From contig NC_057796.1 of NCBI RefSeq assembly GCF_018294505.1, positions 193,640,027 through 193,704,026 on the forward strand: a stretch of DNA of 64,000 nucleotides. Direction: 5' to 3'. This document shows positions 60,476-64,000 of the stretch, in pieces. Source of the stretch: Triticum aestivum. Its lineage: Eukaryota > Streptophyta > Magnoliopsida > Poales > Poaceae. Numbering within the stretch: the stretch's first letter is position 1; every line of letters starts with the position of its first letter. A program made the position numbers and the translations under genes. The notes under the pieces are model-generated. The model had not been told where the DNA came from. It saw nothing but the letters and a program-made list of their open reading frames with translations, and made no database searches.

Positions 60476-60985
60476 CTACTCCTCGTCGTCCGACTCCTCC
60501 TCGGTGATGTCCTCCTCCGACGTCTGACTGTAGGCGTGAAGATACCGATCGTCGTCGGATTCCCAGGGCGACGCTGCTCCTAGCCTCATGTTGAATTGAG
60601 CGTCCGCTTTTCGCCCACGCTTGTCCTCGCGATAGGCGGCTCGCTCCGCCCTCCTCTTATCCCTCTCCGCCCTCCTTTGCGCGTAGAACTCGCGCTCATT
60701 GATGATGTCCTGTGGGAAGTGTTGGCGCCACAGCGCCCTAAGCCGCGGCAGAGGCGCGAGCTCCTGCACCCGCTCCCGCGTCGGCACGTTGGGGAAGTTC
60801 AATGTTCTATGAGGCCACCGAAGGCGCCACACCGCCGCGTCGTACGCGCGGGCGGCCTCGTTGGAGGTGTCGAAATTGCCGAGGCCGAGGCGCATCCCGC
60901 GGAACCGGATCTTGGCGAAGAAGCCGCCGGAGGGGCGCGCGCGGACGCCGCGGTATCCCCAAGTTTCCCGGTGACGCGGCGGCAT
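60476..60985 (-). CDS. AP2/ERF-domain protein
   Basis: Intact, intronless frame of 169 residues from ATG 60985 to TAG 60476. Residues 9-66 form an AP2 DNA-binding domain: GYRGVRARPSGGFFAKIRF, then RLGLGNFDTSNEAARAYDAA, then LNFP. The rest is basic and charged (RRAERDKRRAERAAYREDK), ending in an acidic tail (EEDITEEESDDEE). AP2 proteins are nuclear DNA-binding regulators, but this short form with a long charged tail resembles an amplified grass group more than typical ERF factors (from memory). The domain and frame look undamaged among dead elements, which suggests recent origin or use. A TATA box lies about 110 bp upstream. Confidence 0.8.
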   Translation of the reverse strand: MPPRHRETWGYRGVRARPSGGFFAKIRFRGMRLGLGNFDTSNEAARAYDAAVWRLRWPHRTLNFPNVPTRERVQELAPLPRLRALWRQHFPQDIINEREFYAQRRAERDKRRAERAAYREDKRGRKADAQFNMRLGAASPWESDDDRYLHAYSQTSEEDITEEESDDEE

Positions 60986-61092
60986 GGTGGCACGGCGGCG
61001 GCGAGGCGAAAAAGAGCGGGGAGAGAGCGGTGGCGAGGCACAAAGCGGGGAGAGAGCGGTGGCAAGGCACAGAGCGGTGGGAGGGCGTTGGA

Positions 61093-61099
61093 TTTTATA
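61093..61099 (-). promoter_or_regulatory. TATA box of AP2 gene
   Basis: On the minus strand GCTTTATAAAATCC lies about 110 bp upstream of the ATG, in the middle of GC-rich DNA. Confidence 0.6.
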
Positions 61100-61370
61100 A
61101 AGCGCGCCAGACGCCGCGCGCCAAAACTAGCGCACGCCCGGCCGCTTTTTCCCGCGCGCGCACGATCCTTTCCCGACGTCTCTGCTATCTCTACACTCTT
61201 CTCTACTAGCGCGATACAGGAGCGACGCACAATTACAAGCTAATATTCTGTTGGACAATGGAGGCTATAACCAATTACTTTTACGGGAACAATAGCACCC
61301 AGGAAATTTGAAGGGTAGGTATGAACAAAATTGGAACTGCACATGTACTGCTAAGTGATTCAATACAACA

Positions 61371-61610
61371 TTACCAATCGAGGAGGAGAACGATGATCGC
61401 GACGGCCTCTGTGAGTCATGGTCGGCAACGGGAGTCAGTTCATTGTCCACGACGGTGGTACTTCTGCGCTTGGCGTCGGCTTCCGGGAAGCAGATCCGAG
61501 ACCGTGGAAGACGATGTCGGGGAAGAGGCTCCGTGTACGACGACGACGGTGGACCGGCTCCAGTGCGGCGTATGAGGTCGTCGATGAGGCCGATGCGCTC
61601 CGGTGGATGA
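61371..61610 (-). pseudogene. Exon-like fragment, unknown gene
   Basis: On the minus strand a frame reading IDDLIRRTGAGPPSSSYTEP, then ICFPEADAKRR and VVDNELTPVADHDSQRPS, ends at a donor-like CGATTG|GTAATG (61371). It could be the first exon of the gene whose later pieces lie at 59490-60240, with the AP2 element in between. The start codon is not identified. Confidence 0.35.
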
Positions 61611-61619
61611 GTGCGCCGA

Positions 61620-61930
61620 TGTAAAGGGGAGGAGCACGAAGGCTGCGGTGCCGTGGAGAAGTCTATTTTGCGGTGGGGATAGAAAATGGGGAGTATTTAG
61701 GTGTACTACTCTGGGTGCCGGGGTGGGGTTGGCTGGGTAGGGTGAACCTGAAGTTACGAAAACAGCCCCCTACCAAGCGTCATCCGTAGGCCTGTTCCGA
61801 AGGCTATGATGGTAACTTCCCACTGCTGGAATGAGGGTCGCGGGAGATTTTCCCGCCGACCTCAAAATTTTGTGACACTGGACTCCCCGTGTGGCGTGTT
61901 GTGTGATTCGGCTAAGCAACTAGCGAGTAG
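61620..61930. other. No gene seen
   Basis: Contains CTCAAAATTTTGTGACA and a TAGTAG run next to the following MITE. No frame is supported. Confidence 0.5.
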
Positions 61931-61938
61931 TAGTAGTA

Positions 61939-62177
61939 AACTCTGCATATTAGGTTTGACCAAAGTCAAACTTCCTAAAGTTTGACCAAGTTTATAGAAA
62001 AATATAAACATTTACCATAACAAATATGTATGATGTGAAAGTACATTCAATAATGAATCTAATGGTATTTATTTGTTATTGTATATGTTAATATTTTTTG
62101 TTATAAGCTTTCTGAGAGTTTACAAAACTTGACTTGGACCAATGCTAATACGCGGACTTAAATAAAAACGGAGGGAG
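61939..62177. mobile_element. Degenerate Stowaway-type MITE
   Basis: The right end AAAAACGGAGGGAG is followed by TA. The left part has GTTTGACCAAAGTCAAACTT, and TTTGACC/GGTCAAA-type words are shared with known grass Stowaway elements. The left terminus is eroded, so the start is approximate. Confidence 0.65.
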
Positions 62178-62179
62178 TA

Positions 62180-63281
62180 CACATTTGTTTTCTTAGTTTG
62201 TAGTGAACTAATCATTTGTTGAAATTGTGAAATAAATATATTAGGCTATTGACTTCGAATGTGATGGTCTATACAATTCAATAGTTACAATCATTGTCGA
62301 ATCCCAAGATGTATACAAGGTCTATAGTACTTCACAACATGCTCAAACTCACATAATCCCAGTCAAATGAGAATCTAAATGCATTTCATAGTTATTACTT
62401 TGTAGGATGCAACAAAAAACAACCATAACTCTACATCATCCATTATAGAAGCAACATTTTTACATATCCCAATGTGTGAATGAAACATGCAGAGAGAGCT
62501 TTTGAAGATGGAGCAGATAGGGCGGGAAAGATTGTATGTATGTGGACGAGAGAGTAGGAGACAAACCTAACGAGACAGAGAGAGAGAGAGACAGAGAGAG
62601 AAAGAGAGAGGAAGAAGTTAGGTCTGTGAGAAAGATGGATACATGTAATATACATGAGATGCGTGTGCATCTGGATTCTGTATACGTGGAAGGAGAAGAG
62701 ACAACATGTTTGATGAGAGAGCTGGAAAAACATGGACGAGAGGGGAAGGATCTCATGGGTTGAGGGATTGACAATTTTGTGCGGGGGAGAGAGGGATTGG
62801 TAATTTTGTGCAAGAGAGAGAGAGAGAGGGTGGGGGGAGGAGTCAGTCAGCCGTCGTCACATCACCCTGCTTCCAAATGACCCCGCATTCTCTAGCGCGG
62901 TGTGGTCGCCGTCTTCGATCTGCTCGATGCCCTCTTTGAAGATTGAGGTGTATTGCATGTTGGGTTGCAAAGAAGCACAAGCGAGAGTGGTCACCATATA
63001 ACCTTGGATGGGGATGAATTGTGTGCTCGGGGGAGTGTGTGTGTGTGTGTTGTGCTGCGTGTCTCTGTGTGTGTGTGTGTGTCAGATATTGACAGAAAAC
63101 AAACCTAAGGAGAGAAATGGGTATTCACGAAGAGATTGTGCGGGCCTTGAGGTGGGCAGGGGCCGGGTGAGGGTGTCAAAATGTGCGCGTTGATGCATGT
63201 GTTGCATGCGACCGTGCGAGGGACGGACGAATCGAGAGAGATGGTTGTTGTGTTACAGATGCTCCTCTCTCTGTCTCTGTG

Positions 63282-63312
<31 letters not shown>

Positions 63313-63840
63313 GACACAAGTAAACTAGAAGATCGTTCTCTCATGTATACACAACGTATCGGCATCTGTCTATGTCTCACTCATGCATGATCATTTGCAC
63401 ATTCACACCTCTCTATGTCTGTATCACGCACACCGTCTCCACATTGCCCTTCCGCCACAACACACATATGGACACATACACACGTTCTCTCTCAGTCACA
63501 CACAAAAAATCAGTATTAAAAAAAAACTAGGGCGCACCTAAAACGTCCAAATCCAAATAAACACGAACTGGAGCTAAATTCAAATATATGGAAATATTGC
63601 AGCGTCAAGAACTTTCACAGGAAAAAAAAGTTGAGTAATATTCGAGGATTGTTTTCACACACACAAAAAGGTTCGGTGGATGTCCTTCGAGCGCGACACG
63701 GTGACACACCATTCGGTCGACCGCGCGGCCGCGGTTCACGCGCTTGCACAGGATTCCGTATCGTGGCTGTGGTACTAACTAATAAAAGCGCTGCCTAAGT
63801 CTAATGTTTACGTGTACTAGTATGGTTTTCTTTTAAGTTT
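62180..63840. other. Low-complexity, gene-free stretch
   Basis: A GA-rich tract (62574-62611), GT tracts (63035-63053, 63067-63082) and a CT/CA tract (63284-63312) lie in otherwise ordinary DNA. The strand bias is partly opposite to that of 57500-58380. No supported gene. Confidence 0.6.
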
Positions 63841-63849
63841 GACCAACCT

Positions 63850-63860
63850 TATATATAAAA
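63850..63860 (+). promoter_or_regulatory. TATA box before right-edge gene
   Basis: TATATATAAAA, about 34 bp before the candidate ATG at 63894. Confidence 0.5.
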
Positions 63861-63893
63861 CTAAAGTAAGCTCCCACACGCGCACTCATCAAT

Positions 63894-64000
63894 ATGCCGC
63901 CACCGCCGTTGCGCATGCCGGCGCCGCCTGCTCTGGCCAACAATTTCTCGCCCATCAATGCCGTGTCGCCGCCATCCCTGTGCCATGAAGCCGAAGGCTC
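63894..64000 (+). CDS. Candidate gene start, cut by window edge
   Basis: ATG at 63894 opens a frame of 35 complete codons that is still open at the edge. It starts MPPPPLRMPAPPALANNF and contains a P/S/A-rich N terminus of the kind common in grass genes. A TATA box sits a short distance upstream and the composition becomes GC-rich just at the ATG. It is too short to assign a family and could be another gene fragment. Confidence 0.4.
   Translation, partial: MPPPPLRMPAPPALANNFSPINAVSPPSLCHEAEG

Larger units (their letters stand above)
60356..61255. mobile_element. Small inverted-repeat element carrying AP2 gene
   Basis: TCCAACAGAAT at 60356-60366 and ATTCTGTTGGA at 61245-61255 are perfect 11-bp inverted repeats. 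The left end reads GAGCATCTCCAACAG, a word often found at grass MITE ends. Outside the core the ends do not match and I found no clear target duplication, so the limits are tentative. The whole interior is the AP2 gene and its GC-rich promoter. Confidence 0.45.

Noticed and set aside
62196..62204. TTTGTAGTG considered as the opposite CACTA terminus
   Set aside because: Only a nine-base match, lacking the A/T run and subterminal repeats present at 50959.

Overview
The window is intergenic DNA of a large, repeat-rich grass genome, most probably wheat, Aegilops or a close Triticeae relative. I infer this from style and not from a search: long LTR retrotransposons nested several levels deep, an Angela/BARE-like Copia element, Stowaway MITEs ending in the CTCCCTCCGTTCC-type terminus, a CACTA-type end, and in-frame stops of the kind left by decay of methylated C. 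Nearly all long open frames belong to mobile elements. The only host-like coding candidates are an AP2-domain gene (60476-60985, minus) and the first codons of a possible gene running off the right edge (63894-64000, plus).

Layout by nesting, with element names used below. J is a Gypsy reverse transcriptase fragment (1-714). H is an LTR on the minus strand inserted next to J (715-1653, resuming 43770-44423). A is a Tekay-like chromovirus inserted in H (1654-43764, 5-bp target duplication CGACA, LTRs about 4.2 kb). Inside A: B, an Angela-like Copia element on the minus strand (4045-18822, GTTCA), which itself carries two solo LTRs, C (4932-8634, AACTG) and D (12715-15396, GGCAG); E, a solo LTR (19989-20518); and F, a Tat-lineage Gypsy element (26506-39461, ACCTC) that splits the chromodomain end of A's polyprotein. 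Right of A: a partial LTR I (44445-45088), then G, a second Tat-like element (45089-50958) with gag but no pol, cut by a CACTA-type end at 50959. From there to the right edge come a CACTA-associated gene of Transposase_24 type (52560-55201, minus), MITEs, microsatellites, gene fragments and the AP2 gene inside a small inverted-repeat element.

Three things stand out. (1) The unrelated long LTRs A, C and D each hold the same arrangement: a short exon-like open segment ending in a GC-type splice donor (GGCAAG), an intron-like stretch of about 1.0-1.25 kb, and a phase-1 acidic terminal segment with a stop about 270-300 bp before the LTR end. (2) F carries a complete antisense gene: its own TATA box, a 5' UTR intron and five coding exons whose splice junctions all stay in phase, broken by one nonsense codon. 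(3) G keeps gag and an antisense coiled-coil gene of the same kind although it has no pol.

The genes form no cellular pathway. Each element encodes its own gag, protease, reverse transcriptase, RNase H and integrase, and all copies I could read are broken by frameshifts, stops or insertions.
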